The translations under genes were made by a program, and so were the position numbers. A stretch of DNA of 64,000 bases, taken from positions 1 through 64,000 of the forward strand of contig JBAMJV010010045.1 of assembly GCA_037951105.1 (NCBI GenBank), in the 5' to 3' direction. A model generated the notes under the pieces. It was not told the DNA's origin. It did no database searches and was given only the letters and a program-made list of their open reading frames with translations. This stretch comes from Echinarachnius parma. Taxonomy: Eukaryota; Echinodermata; Echinoidea; Clypeasteroida; Echinarachniidae. Position 1 is the first letter of the stretch. Each line of letters begins with the position of its first letter. Of this stretch, positions 1-13,000 are shown piece by piece.

Positions 1-459
1 GTCCGACCACACTACGTCACTGATCATCATTTGTTCTTCTTCCTGTCTCTAAAGTGCATTGCTCTAGATATCTGGAGTTGATCATACATTTGTGTTTGCC
101 CTCTTGAGAGTAGGATAATAACCGTGCCACTAATTATTGAAAGGATTTCCAAAATGTATGGTCTCTCAAAAATATTTTCATAATCATTCATACTAGCTGT
201 ACCCGCGGAAATCCGCGGGTTTTTGTAAGAGAAAGACGATGATGACATACACCACTTTAAAACTTTACTAAATATCCCACAGTCATCATTTAAATAGTAA
301 GACAAAATAGACTCGGGCGACTCAATCCCGCCCCGGCCTCAACCCGTTGGTGCCCCGTCCAACGATACATCCGGCCACTGTATAACAAAATCATGATGAT
401 TTAGTATCCACGCAAAGTTATTCAGTTATCCCCATATTTCATATGATCCATAATGTGTT

Positions 460-1010
460 CCGCTTGTATTAAAATAGATACAATATACACTATGTATGTG
501 TTCTTGCTAATAAAGTAGCTTCGCCGCTCCCCCCCCCCTCTCCCCCCCCCCCCCAGCCCCCGCGGCTCCAATTGCCTGTATGACAAATAACCCGTCGTGT
601 CCCCTACACATTTCATATCATAAACTAAGTTCTCCCGCAGATACCTTTGTTCATATTTTTGTGAAACCAGATGATCATGATACATGTATATTCCCTTGAA
701 AGGAATATACATGCATTTGCATACTATCATGAGCAGATACTTCCCCCATCCATTCTACCCCACCCCGATAATTTGTTACGCTTGTATCAAATTAGATACA
801 GTACACTATGTTCGTGTTCTTGCTAGCTTCGCCGCTGCCCCCCCCCCCCTCCCCCCCCTCCCACGTGTCTTCAATTGTCTGCATGACACATAACCCGTCG
901 TGTCCCCTCCACAATTCATATCCAAACTAAGTTCTCCCGCGTATACATTTTTAAAATATTCTTGTGAAACCGATGATAGCCGTTTATACATGCATTGCAT
1001 AATAAATGAG
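460..1010. repeat. Two-unit tandem duplication with poly-C tracts
   Basis: A unit of about 300 bases occurs twice (about 460-720 and 780-1000), sharing 'cgcttgtat', 'gtgttcttgctag', 'gcttcgccgct' followed by a C-tract, 'cccgtcgtgtcccct' and 'actaagttctcccgc'. A third partial start follows near 1005-1060. Confidence 0.75.
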
Positions 1011-2668
1011 CAGATACCTCCCCGTCCATTCTACCCCCACCACCCCACCCCCACCCCGTCGGCGTCTCTTCTGGTACTGCATGCTAGCTTCGTGACTTAC
1101 TTAATACATCTTACCACAAGCTGGCGCAATTATAGTATCGTGTACGGTAGGGCGAATAGAGACGATGGTCAGCAGGTCAGTGAGCTATGCAAATAAACTA
1201 CGGTTCGGTGGGTGATTAGATGACTCCGCGACGTGTATACACGGCTGTACAGCCATTGCGCGTTGTATAACCGCAGCTAAATTGAAGTTGTCGCATTTTG
1301 TCGTCAATGCACTTACAAACACGATGCCAATCGGCAATAGCGATCATTACCATACCATCCGCGTAATATAAATATTGATATTTATCAAAACCTGGGTAGA
1401 TTCGCAACGTATTATATCTAAAATGGTTTCTCAATATATTATTTGTTTTATCTACTCCAATTTATATTCTTACAAATAATTTTACGGCGATAAATCGTTA
1501 GTCAGTGCTCGGCGCCTTAACTTTAGCAACCGGCATTGCTGACTTTCCCTTTTCTTCGATCTGGAGGACGACCACGGGCGGGAGCGACTCGGGAATACCT
1601 TATTGTCCTCCGCAAAACGTATATCCTTCGATCCCGACGGTCGGGGAGTCGCCGATTCTCGGGGTGAGGATATCTCGAGTGGGACACATTTGGGGGATTG
1701 AAGCTTACCGTATTAATATAATAGATGTAATTACACAAAGCATTTATACTGCACCATCTATCTAGGTTGCACTTTTTCGAGGCACATTATTATTCTTGGT
1801 CATCAGCTACAGTTCAAACCCACACAATAATCTTATGTACATCTCAACTCCCTGGGGAGCATACTAGCCCCGAGCCGCTCTAGAAATCTTCTTTTGCTTC
1901 ATGTATCTTGAAGTTGTAGAACCTTCTACATGTATATACAATGTACCGAAAACACTTATACTTGTGAACAAAGAACAGCTTAACATCAGTTTTATGGATG
2001 TCATTAAGGGAGGAATCAATCAAATAAGTGTATCATAGATGGAATGTAAAGAAGTGAGCAAAAGAACTATTCACACTAACATTTTGACAACAAATAATAG
2101 GGTCAAATATTGGGTAATTGATTATATCATGTTCCTGCAAATATCATTAGAAAATATATCTTACTTAAGTCACATCCTTCTCATACTGAGTTACAGCAGC
2201 ATTCTAACATTTCATTTGTTGAGTAAATATATTCATCCAATTGTCCCATTGTTGCAGTCGGTGCGACTTCAAAGTAACCTACTTGTAACTGTGCTATTTT
2301 TTCCCAAAATTCGACTGATCAATCACAGCCAAGTTATAACAAAAGGTCCATGAGATCTAAGATTTGCACAACCAGTAAATCCAAATTATACCATGTCAGT
2401 ATTTTAAAAACAATTTTACAAGATACATGAACCTGCCAAAGACAAAGTAAGAGTTTGTGTATCCCTTCCAGTATCCTGACCCACTGAATATATATCTTGA
2501 CAAGGCAATTTCAATTCATAAAAATTCAACATTTCGCAGTTTTGCAGGCCTTCAGTTAACCCACTCAGGACTGGTCCTCCAAAATAGAGGGTCTATGAAA
2601 TCGCAATGCATGTAACACCAAAATCAAACTGGTTTGAACTGACTGAGCTTCTGGATCTTGAGCCTCCT

Positions 2669-2963
2669 GGGGGGTGCTTCACGGTTGAACTTAACTGGTT
2701 GTTGGACCTAACAATTATGGAAAGCCATTTGTAATCTTGGAATAAAAACATGTTCGAAGCAAAACAATGCAAGTATTTGAGAGAAATTCAACACAAAATA
2801 TATCAATTATTTCAAGGCTCCTTGGTAATAACAAATATTACTGACTTTTATCAAACTTTATGCATTTTTAGAAGAATTGTTTCAAAAACGTTACAAAGAA
2901 GTTAACGGCTCTCCATAATTGTTGGGTCAAGTTAAGTTCAACTGAGGATCTTTGTGACACACC
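2669..2963. mobile_element. Fold-back MITE (GGGGTGTTTCAC family)
   Basis: Inverted ends 'ggggtgcttcacggttgaac' and 'gttcaac...gatctttgtgacacacc' pair, with the inner halves 'attatggaaagccattt' and 'ctccataattgttggg' also complementary. Related to copies at 14345-14456 and 45928-46252. Confidence 0.65.
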
Positions 2964-3019
2964 TTCCCTTGGCAGACACATCAATTGTAAGAATCCATCA
3001 TGACCCAGTTTGTTTGTTT

Positions 3020-3370
3020 TTGACAAGAGTCATGTCATCCACTATAGGTTGATATCCCAGCAATGAGTTTCTGTGAATGCTAGTAGGTGTGAATATGTGT
3101 GAGAGACGGTCCATTCTTGGGCACATCCAGCAGACAAAGTAGTTTCTTGTTGTAAATGTCTAGATCTCATATCATCCATCCACCATCAGCCGTGATCCCA
3201 GCAATAAGTTCTGTGAATGCTAGTAAATGCGACTATGTGGAAGAGACAGCCCACTTTTAGCACATCAAGACGGAGAGATATTATAGTCTACTAAAAAGTA
3301 GACGAGAGTCATTTCTTGATGATATCTCACATCATCCACTATCAGTTGTAATCCCCAGCGATAAGATTCT
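3020..3370. repeat. Imperfect tandem repeat, about three units of 130-150 bases
   Basis: Recurring blocks 'atcccagcaatgagtttctg', 'tgtgaatgctagta', 'gagacagcccac' and 'catcatccactatcag' appear three times with divergence. No reading frame is shared. Confidence 0.55.
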
Positions 3371-4002
3371 GGTCCTCTTGGGTATCTTGGTTTCCTATCA
3401 ACTCCTCGGACCCTTCCACCTGGTGGGGGGGGGTGGGGGGGGGGATGACAAAAAAAGGGGCAAATTACTATTTTACAAATTATTACAAATTAAATTTTTG
3501 GCATGTTACTCGTAGTCAAAGATGATAGTTTCTAGATTATAATTATGTACACATTGCTTTGTTAGCATATTTATGTATTTGTATTATATTTTGTTGTGTG
3601 CAGATACACTTAACTGCACCCTGCATCCTGAGTTTGTAAAAGATTGAAATAGGGGCATGGCAAGGCTTTTATATTTATCATTATCAAATTCAATATTTGC
3701 GTATTGTATATTACTTGTAAAGGAATTATTTTCATGAGGGGAGGGGGTGGATGACCTATTTATCCCCGACAAAAAATTATCTGCAATAATTGATTTGTTC
3801 ATAAACAAAAAAAACAATGATCTAACCCTAACTATAATCCAAACACCTACCCTAACCATGATCCTTATTCTTAGCCTAACTTTCACTAAAACAAAGGGAA
3901 AATAAGAAATGTTGTGTCACCCTACCTATATGTTTCTACTAAATGTTTTGGCAACTAAAGCCAAATAATAATGAAATAATTAATGATCTTTGACTAATGT
4001 AC

Positions 4003-7000
4003 CTCATCAACGACTTCTTCGCTGGTCACTATGCATAGACTATCTGCCGTGGGGTCTTCCACAGGGTCTAACTGGATCTCAACAGGCAGTTCTGTCGTTG
4101 ACTGGTCAGAAGAACCCATGACCGTTTGGATGGACGCTAGATCAGCTGGTGCTATGTCAGATAACGGAGATTCACCAGCTGCGCTTACTATGGTGATCAC
4201 TTTATTGCTCATAACCTGACAAAAGATGGGAAAGATCAAATGGAACTAACTTAGAAGTTATTCATATTTGACAGTCTGGTCATATGAACTGATGTCCATC
4301 CGGCATATAAATGGAGTGTGCAAAACTTCCATTTGCCGAGCTCTTTACCAACAATTATTCACTTTTATTCATTTTGTACACGAAGAGAGTACACATGACT
4401 TGAAAGAAACAATATAGAATTACAGCAACCGTTAATAATGTAAATTTATGAACAAAAAGATAAATCATGAATTTTGTAAAGTACCTTCTTCAACATGTTG
4501 GGAAATGGAAATTATTCAGAGATATTACATGTATTTATAAGTGAGTTGTTCCAGACTGTTTATACATCAAAATCTCAGAATTATGATATACATGTAAGAA
4601 TATCTGGACAAGAGTATCTATATCCCGGCTGAAACACTTTTCATACATGATCAATGCGCTCAATATTATTTGCAGCTCTACTCTCAGAGATAGACTTAGT
4701 AATTGAAAAACAACAACACGCGCACAGATGGTTATCTACACCAGAGTACAAAGAAAGAAGAAACAAATATTGTTGGCACATCCATCAACTTAGCAGAGAC
4801 AAATAAATTAAAGTTATCAAACTTGGGTCTTGGCAACAGACCTGGAACAGCTAATATCCTCTTCAATTCTGATGAAAAGAACCCAACTGATAACAATCTG
4901 GCCTGAATCCCTCGATCCATTTGATTTCAGCGAACAACGCATATACACAGGAAGTCTGAAGAGGAAGCTACTAATACCAGAGCTTGGCCCCTGCTCGCTG
5001 CCTCCTCAGTGCAATTAGTACCATGTGAGGGGATGATGTTACCAAGGTTACCGAGAGAGATACTTAATGGGCATCTTCCTCTCTTGACACACAATTTAAC
5101 TACTATAGTATACAATGCACCATGAGAGGTATTGTACATTTAGTAAAGTATGCAAGGTATGACTGCTTGCCCTAGACAAGTTATAATTGATGTTGGGCAA
5201 GTAAAATTTCATAAATGGTCAAGTTTGCCTGCTTGATCGGGCAGCTAAGATCTCTATTCTAACTACAAGAGAAAAATGTAAGACAAAATTTGTCTAATGG
5301 ATCACAAATTGATCTTAGGTCCAGCTGATAAAATAATTATTGGCATTCTAAAAATCATATTAAAAATGAATATATTCTAGAAAGATTGATACGAAAAATG
5401 ACATACATGTACAACTTTGCAACTAAAAATGCATGAGCCCTATTAAACTGAATTGTTTAATATTTATTTATACATCTATTTTTGCTTGCAGGCTAGTATG
5501 CATTTGAATGCATACATTGTCTGCTGCCTGAGTTATAAAATAACTCTGAAACTAATTAACTTCTTAGCTCAATGAAAATAAACACTAAATTAGATACTAA
5601 CTTTCTATTGACATAAGAATACATTTGCATTTTATATAACATTCAAAGAAATGATGCAACACTTTGAACAGTTATCATAACATTTATTAGATGAAGATAT
5701 CATGATTTCATGAAAAAAAGACATGACATCATTGTATAACTTGTTTTCTCCTGATCAGAAGATAGACTTCATGAACTTTGACACAATTGTCCTACTACCA
5801 CCTACTGCTTTCTTTACTACTCCATGCAGTCACTGAATATCATGCACCAAATTAAAGGGATCTGGTAACTTTGTTGACATACTTGTGCAAAAAGTGATTA
5901 ATGATTGAAAACATTTGTATTTCTGTGATCTAATATGTCCACTGAGCAATGTGTGACAAATTCATATCGGATATCATATCTATAGCCAAATAATGAGCGA
6001 AAATGCAAAGTGATATTCGATTACTCATTGCATCGAAATTGCACACAATTATAACTTTCCAGTGGATAATACAAAATCCAAAGACTTTAATCTTAAGTGT
6101 CTTTTTAAATTTGAAAAAAAAAACCTGTTCCATGCTTCTATTGGTAATACAAATACAACAGGGTATACAAGCACCGCTCAAGTTCCAAGTAAGTTTTGAG
6201 GACTTTGACAATGTTACTAGATCTCTTTAAATGTAGAGCGGGACTATCAAAAGTCAATGCCCTCGACTTTTATTCAAGTGACTTCATACAGAGAATGTTA
6301 GTGAAAGATGTACTACTTGCACCAAAGTATGTGACATAGTGACATCTGCTGGCACCACTTTATCTCACAGCATATCTGAATTTCTGAACAACAGCCAAAC
6401 TTGTTATTTCAAACAGAGAGCACCACAAATATCCCTTTATTTATGACTGCATTTACTTTTCTTTTTTTTCAAGAGTGACAAATAATATGTATTCACACTT
6501 TTGCAAACAAGACCTAACCAGAACGTCAATGACGTAGCGCTCATCCGCCATCTCGCAACATCAAATATCGCAAATTTCATGTGGTACACTTTTCAACTGG
6601 TCAAAAAATAAAAATTTGATGCCCTGGAAGGGACATAAAAATAAAATTTAAAAAAATTAGAGTGAAAAAAATATAAATTTGACGCCCCGGAAGGGACATG
6701 GGAAAAAAAATAAATAATAATAATAATAATAATAATAAATTAATTAATTAAAAATAAAAAAATAAAAAAAATAAAAAAAACAATAAATAAATAAATAAAT
6801 AAAAAAAGTAAAAAAAAAACTATAAAAAAACAAAAACAAAAACAAAAAAAAATAAAAATAAAAATAAAATAAAAAAAATTAAAAAAATTAAAAAATTTAA
6901 AAATTTAAAAATTAAAAATTACCATAATTAATGAATGGAGAAAAATTTCAAAATTCTGTGTAGAAGTTTAGTGTACCAAAGTTAGCTCTACCAGATAAAG

Positions 7001-10000
7001 CAAACCAAATCAAAATCGGTCGAGAAATGAAGGAGAAGAAGCATTTTTTGTGATTTCGAATAAATTTGCATAAATTACCATAGATAATGAATTTCACGAT
7101 TCTGTGTAGAAGTTTTAAATCCCCCTCCTAGCCCTATCTTATGAACCAATCAGAATCAAAATCGGTTGAAAAATAACGAAGAAGAAGCATTTTGAAAACT
7201 GTGGACGGACGGACGGACGGAAGGACGGACGGAAGGACGGACGGACGGAAGGACGGACGGACGACGGACGCAACGGCATGGCATAAGCTCATCGGGCCCT
7301 TCGGGCCGGATGAGCTAAAAATGCCTGTCGAGTCTAATAAACTCCTTATAAACCTCATATACTTTTTACCTATTATACATCAATGCATCATTAGAGCTAC
7401 TTTCCAGGGTATGCCTAAAGGCTAAATCTATTTGATATTCATTCAGACACTTTTTACTCTTCACCCAAACAGTTCACCTGTTTGTCTGTTGCATTATCTA
7501 TCATAAACTTTTACCATTTTACTATCTTAGTGCATCTTTAGGCATTCAAAATAGTGAATGTTTAATTGCAAACCCACGATGTTCTATAATAATGTCAGAA
7601 ACAATTCAATGAGTTTCTCTATATCTTGTAGGCTGTGGTTCAAACTTCATTGGCAATAACATGAGGTTAACACAAACTTGTCAGTAGCTGGCGCTATTCA
7701 AATATGGAGTATTGAGTGGGCCGTATGCATAAAAACAAGCAATTGGTTGTGCTAGCCTTTTGCTTGAATCGGTATGCATGAAAACAAGCAATTGCTTGCA
7801 AGCAAAAGCTTTTGCTTACAAGCACAAGCAATTGCTTACCAAACAAGCATTGCTTGAAACCGTATGCAGAACACGAACCTTTTACTTGTCTTGATAAGCA
7901 ATTGCTTGCGTTTTTTCAAGCACATCCAGACCAGCTTGAGCTCTTGCTTACTCTGGGCATTCACGTTTAAGGATCAAATTTTCATGCCGTTTCAGGATGA
8001 TTACGAGCTCCTTATTCCAGAGGTTATGTTGTGATTTCATATTTAATAAAATTTAGACTTTTTACGGCAATTTTCGTCCATCGATCTGCACAGAAACCCC
8101 CCTAATGCTCTGTGCTGTTTCCCCCCTATTTGCGTAAGCAAAAATACTGCTGCCAGGTCGGGCACGAAGCGTTGTTGTCCTGCAGTGCGATGTTCGCACA
8201 ACCGTGACGATCCTTTGTCCAACACGTAAGCAATTGCTTAGGCAGTGCAAGCAAAAGGTTTCAGCACAAGCAAAAGCTTGTGCATATGAATTCAAGCAAT
8301 TGATTGAACTTGATCTTTTGCTTGACAAGCTCTTGCTTGTGCTTAAAGCAATTGCTTGTTTTTATACATACGGCCCATTGGCTACACTTCAAGGTCCAAA
8401 AAGGTCATAACGACTTTAGGATTACTAAAAAATTTTTAAAATACAATGAAAAAGAAAGAGGTCAACACTACAAACAATGTAGAAACATCAAACTTGCTAT
8501 ACAGGGTGGCCCAAAAAAACGAAACAGGGCACTTCCCAAAATATAGTAACAAAATGATTATGTCCATCGGCTAGGGTATCTTTTCCAATGAAAAACGATA
8601 CCAAGAACAGCAATTTTTGTTGTGTGGTTGTGTAGTTTTTGTTTTAGGGCGCTCTGAGTGACACCATGTCAGGCTCCCATTTTTGTCATATTTTACCAAG
8701 TCAGTGTCTGATAAATTGCTCTTACTGCCCGCCATAGCGTTGAACAAGGAGGAATACGTGCGCTATTGTTAGTGTGCATTCAGCTGTGTGCCGAGAGAAT
8801 GGGCATGGTTGTTTGATGATATGACGGGCAGTAAGTGTGATTCATCAGGCACTGACTTGAAAAAAATGGGAACCTGACATGGTGTCACTCAGAGAGCTCT
8901 AAAACAAAAACTACATTTTCATTGGAAAAGATACCCTAACCGATGGACATAATCATTTTGTAACTATATTTTGGGAAGTGCCCCGTTCCGTTTTTTTTTT
9001 TGGGGGGGGCCCACCCTGTATAGATTAACATCATATGGCAACAGGCATTTCCTCCCCAGACCCAAACAATTCTCTTCTTCCTCTCCAACATTTAAACTTC
9101 AAGTACCAGTTTACAGAACTAGCCAATCACTTAACATATAATGCCTTTGGTCACGGGGGTACGTGTTGCATAAAGAGTTGTGATTGATCGCAAGTGAGAA
9201 AACATACATGTGCACTTGAGCCAATCAGATTTGCGCATTAGGCGCAATTTCTGACTTGCGATTAATCACAACTTATATGCAACACCCCCCCCCCCCCCCA
9301 CCCCCAGATCACATGTTCACTGTGTGGACGATAACAAATAAAAACAATTATTTAAATAAGAAGACAATTAGATTCATGAATAGTAATAATGGCATCCTAC
9401 CTGATGAAGCGTGATCTTCCCCGCTGCCGCTGCTGCCTTTGCATTGGTGGTGGCGGTTCTAGAGGCGGTAGTAGCAATAGATGTGGCCCTGGTGGAAGAC
9501 TTACTGGACTTCAGTTGTGCCTTCTGCTTCTGCTTCGGCTTGGTGAGGCCCAGGGCTAGCTTGCCAGCCTCGGTCAGGGTGTAGGTGTTGCTCGGATGTT
9601 GGACTGGAGCCGAAGTGCCTTGAAACCAGGATAGAACCCCATTGCCCGAACCTAAATGAGAGAAAAAATGGAACATACATTTATCAATTGATTGGTTCAG
9701 TCTAGTTTAGGTTTAGTCTTGTCTGGTTTGATAATGTTTGATTAGAGGTGATATGGTTTGGGCTGGTTTAGTTTTGATATTTGCTATTTGATTTCAATGG
9801 TATAACCCATATTGTCCATTTACCTCAACCAGAGTATTTTAGGGGAACAGTCCTGCATGAATGTGGTAATCATGCCATTTGTTGTTTTGCTTACAGGGCG
9901 GGGGGGGGGGGGGGGGGGAGGGGGGATTATGTCAGTTTATTTTGGTTTGCTTTGGGCTAAATATGCTGGTTTGATTTGATTTGGTGTGGTTAAAAATGTT

Positions 10001-13000
10001 CAGTTGGTGTAAGTTTGTTGTTGATTTGGTTTGGCTTGGTCTGGTTTTTCTCCAGTGGTGTTTACTTCATATCACATGATCTTTTACAATTTTGTGATAT
10101 ATATTAGGGGATCATTTTCGCATGCGTTCATGTTTGTCTTTGTTTGTCTTTATTTGGGGCCACCAGATTCAGGTTACAGGTGACTATAGAAGACAAAAGA
10201 AGACAAAACAAAAGGTAAATTGTAGGATTTGGTATAATAACAGAATTTTGCTTACCTACTGAATCCAGGGGTGCTGAAGCCTCAGCCATGGCTGCTAGTG
10301 TTGCAAGGACTGACGTAGAACTGGGGCTGCCCTTGCTGCCTAGGTCAACTGCGGAAACAAACAAATAATGGAGTTAAATGTTTATCACAGAAACATTAAC
10401 AATTATTAGAAAAATTATACAGAATTACTCAGAATATTAATTATTATTTCTATTACCATTATTATTCCATGAGTGGAGAAAACATACAATATTAAATGAA
10501 AAAACGGAAAACATGCACTTTGTGTTTAGGAATGATTGCAGTGTGTATACATCTGTTGACCGGGGTAATACTGCAAAGCGCTATGATAATTGTGTGATTA
10601 GCGCTATATCAAATAACTGTTTTTAACATCATTATCATGAAGTACAAGCATGTCTTACCACAGGGAAAAAATTAATGCTGATTTTTCAGGGGGCTACTTT
10701 TCAAGTTTGCCTGCATGAAAATAGCTTTCTAAAATTGTTTTGCATTAAACTGTATGCAAATTTCCAGGGGCTCTTTTATGATTTCCAGGGGCTCATTTAA
10801 GCATTTCTGGGGTGAATTCATCCTGAGCCCTGTGTACTTTTTTCACTGCCTTACCACTTATCTTGCCAGTGCTGGTTATCTTAGCCTTTGGATGCTTGGA
10901 GGTGGAGGTGGTCTTGATAGAGGACTGCACTGAGGAGGACGTTGCAGTAGACAGTGCCACAGGACTAGACAGAGACTGAACAAGGCCACCACTCCCACTG
11001 TATCTAAACTATCCCGTTAAGTACAAGTATGTTAAAACTCTTACCACTGATCTTGCCAGAGCTGGTTATCTTAGCCTTTGGATGCTTGGAGGTGGAGGTG
11101 GTCTTGATAGAGGACTGCACAGAGGAAGACGCTGCAGTAGACAGCGCCACAGGACTAGACAGAGACTGAACAAGGCCACCACTCCCACCATATCTAAACT
11201 ATCTCTTTAAGTACAAGTATGTTAAAACTCTTACCACTGATCTTGCCAGAGCTGGTTATCTTAGCCTTTGGATGCTTGGAGGTGGAGGTGGTCTTGATAG
11301 AGGACTGCACTGAGGAGGATGCTGCGGTAGACAGTGTCAGAGGACTAGACAGAGACTGAACAAGGTCACCACTCCCACCATATTTAAACTATCCCTTTAA
11401 GTACAAGTATGTTAAAACTCTTACCACTGATCTTGCCAGAGCTGGTTATCTTAGCCTTTGGATGCTTGGAGGTGGAGGTGGTCTTGATAGAGGACTGCAC
11501 TGAGGAGGATGCTGCGGTAGACAGTGTCAGAGGACTAGACAGAGACTGAACAAGGTCACCACTCCCACCATATTTAAACTATCCCTTTAAGTACAAGTAT
11601 GTTAAAACTCTTACCACTGATCTTGCCAGAGCTGGTTATCTTAGCCTTTGGATGCTTGGAGGTGGAGGTGGTCTTGATAGAGGACTGCACCGAGGAGGAC
11701 GCTGCGGTAGACAGTGTCACAGGACTAGACAGAGACTGAACAAGGCCACCACTCCCACCAATCTTGATTTGCTGAATAGCAATAAAGAAACAAATATTGT
11801 TCAATGTCAACTTTCACATTTGACCTCATTTGACCTTTGACCTACTTATGTGACCTTTGACCCCAGAATATCATGGAGGCCAATATTCCAATACTCTTTC
11901 AAGAAATAATTTCTATATGGTGTACCCTAAAACTACCTCTTCAAATATGTGACCGGCTATAGCAAAACCCTGGACTTTTGACCTACTTATGTGACCTTTG
12001 ACCCCAGAATATCATGGAGGCCAATATAGGGCATAGCTTACCAATCACGTTTGGTTACAAACAGATGCTGGGTTGGAAAATTATTCAAATTTTTGTATGG
12101 TCACGGACGAACGGACGGAGGACAGAAGGACGCAATTTGGATCCCTTAGTCTCCCTCCACCTCGGTCGGCTCAACAAAAAGGACCCACTCTTTCAAGAAA
12201 GAATTTCTATGTGGTGTACCCTAAAACTATATCTTCAAATATGTGTCCGGCTATAGCAAAACCCTGGACTTATCGGTAATAATCAAAATGTAGATTTTCA
12301 TACCATTAGAAAGGCCTCATCACATCACAAGCTTTCATTTGATGCTTTGTTCTATCTAATTGACCAGTAAATAATTGGTGGATATGATTGTTTCAATTTT
12401 ACAATCATAGGTCTTTACACACATTGTGTGAACTTAAACTGCCCATTTCTTCAAAACATGAATTACCGACAAGTGCTGGTTTTTTGCTAAAGATGGTCAC
12501 ATAAATATTACATGACACAATTAGACACATTAGCAATGCTTTCCATGCAATTAGAGTATGGTACAACTTTATTTCCAACTAACTTTCCTATCCATTATTT
12601 ATTTATTTATTTCATATCAAAATCATTAGGTGGCTAAACAAAACAAATTCAATCAAGTTTTGTTCAAAAGTGAATTACATGTACAGTCCATAATTAAAAC
12701 TACCGGTAATTAATTTTGATGGGAAAATGACAATTTGCAGCAAGTGACTAGAAACGTATCAACTATTGACAAGAACAGCGAAAGGGGTAAATGAAACACA
12801 TATTCTCACCATTGTTGACGACAGTAAATCAATCAGGACCTCATTGCTGTGATCATTTGCTATGTCTAAAGAGGGTCTTTTCAAACTGAAAGAGAGAGAG
12901 AAATAGAGACAAAAATAACATAATATAGGTCTAGAAAAAATGTATGCTTGAATATGTTTACATTTGTTTTCAATAAAATAGTTGGCATTGCACAAAGACA

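Larger units (their letters stand above)
1..4002. other. Stretch without recognisable gene
   Basis: No exon of GABPB or other gene could be supported here. The sequence holds the end of an element at 1-26 (ACTACGTCACTGATCA), a tandem duplication at about 460-1010, a dispersed repeat near 1790-1880 related to 41976-42060, a hairpin MITE at 2669-2963, an imperfect tandem repeat at 3020-3370, and G-tracts at 3423-3445. The missing 3' exons of GABPB might lie here unrecognised or before base 1. Confidence 0.6.
10851..11771 (-). repeat. GABPB: Five-copy tandem array of GABPB exon 5, exact 190-bp period
   Basis: The same exon plus flanking intron occurs five times; the donor sites sit at 10854, 11044, 11234, 11424 and 11614, exactly 190 bp apart with no indels. 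Each copy keeps an open reading frame of the type LVQSLSSP...[17 protein letters not shown] and a GTAAG donor. The copy farthest upstream in the gene (11615-11771) has an ordinary acceptor after a T-rich tract. The other four start after a GATAG acceptor, 36 bases downstream of the donor of the preceding copy. All five join exon 4 in phase 0 and exon 6 in phase 1, so any one of them could be used, but not two in series. Confidence 0.92.

Noticed and set aside
4732-5018. A further GABPB exon in intron 7
   Set aside because: Open frames on both strands but no match to GABPB and no fitting splice borders.
7203-7265. CRISPR-like short repeats (GGACGGAAGG tract)
   Set aside because: It is a simple-sequence tract within a eukaryotic element, without spacers.
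10855-11771. Five GABPB exon copies spliced in series
   Set aside because: The introns between copies would be only 36 bases, and the exon length (154 or 157, both 1 modulo 3) breaks the frame when two are joined.
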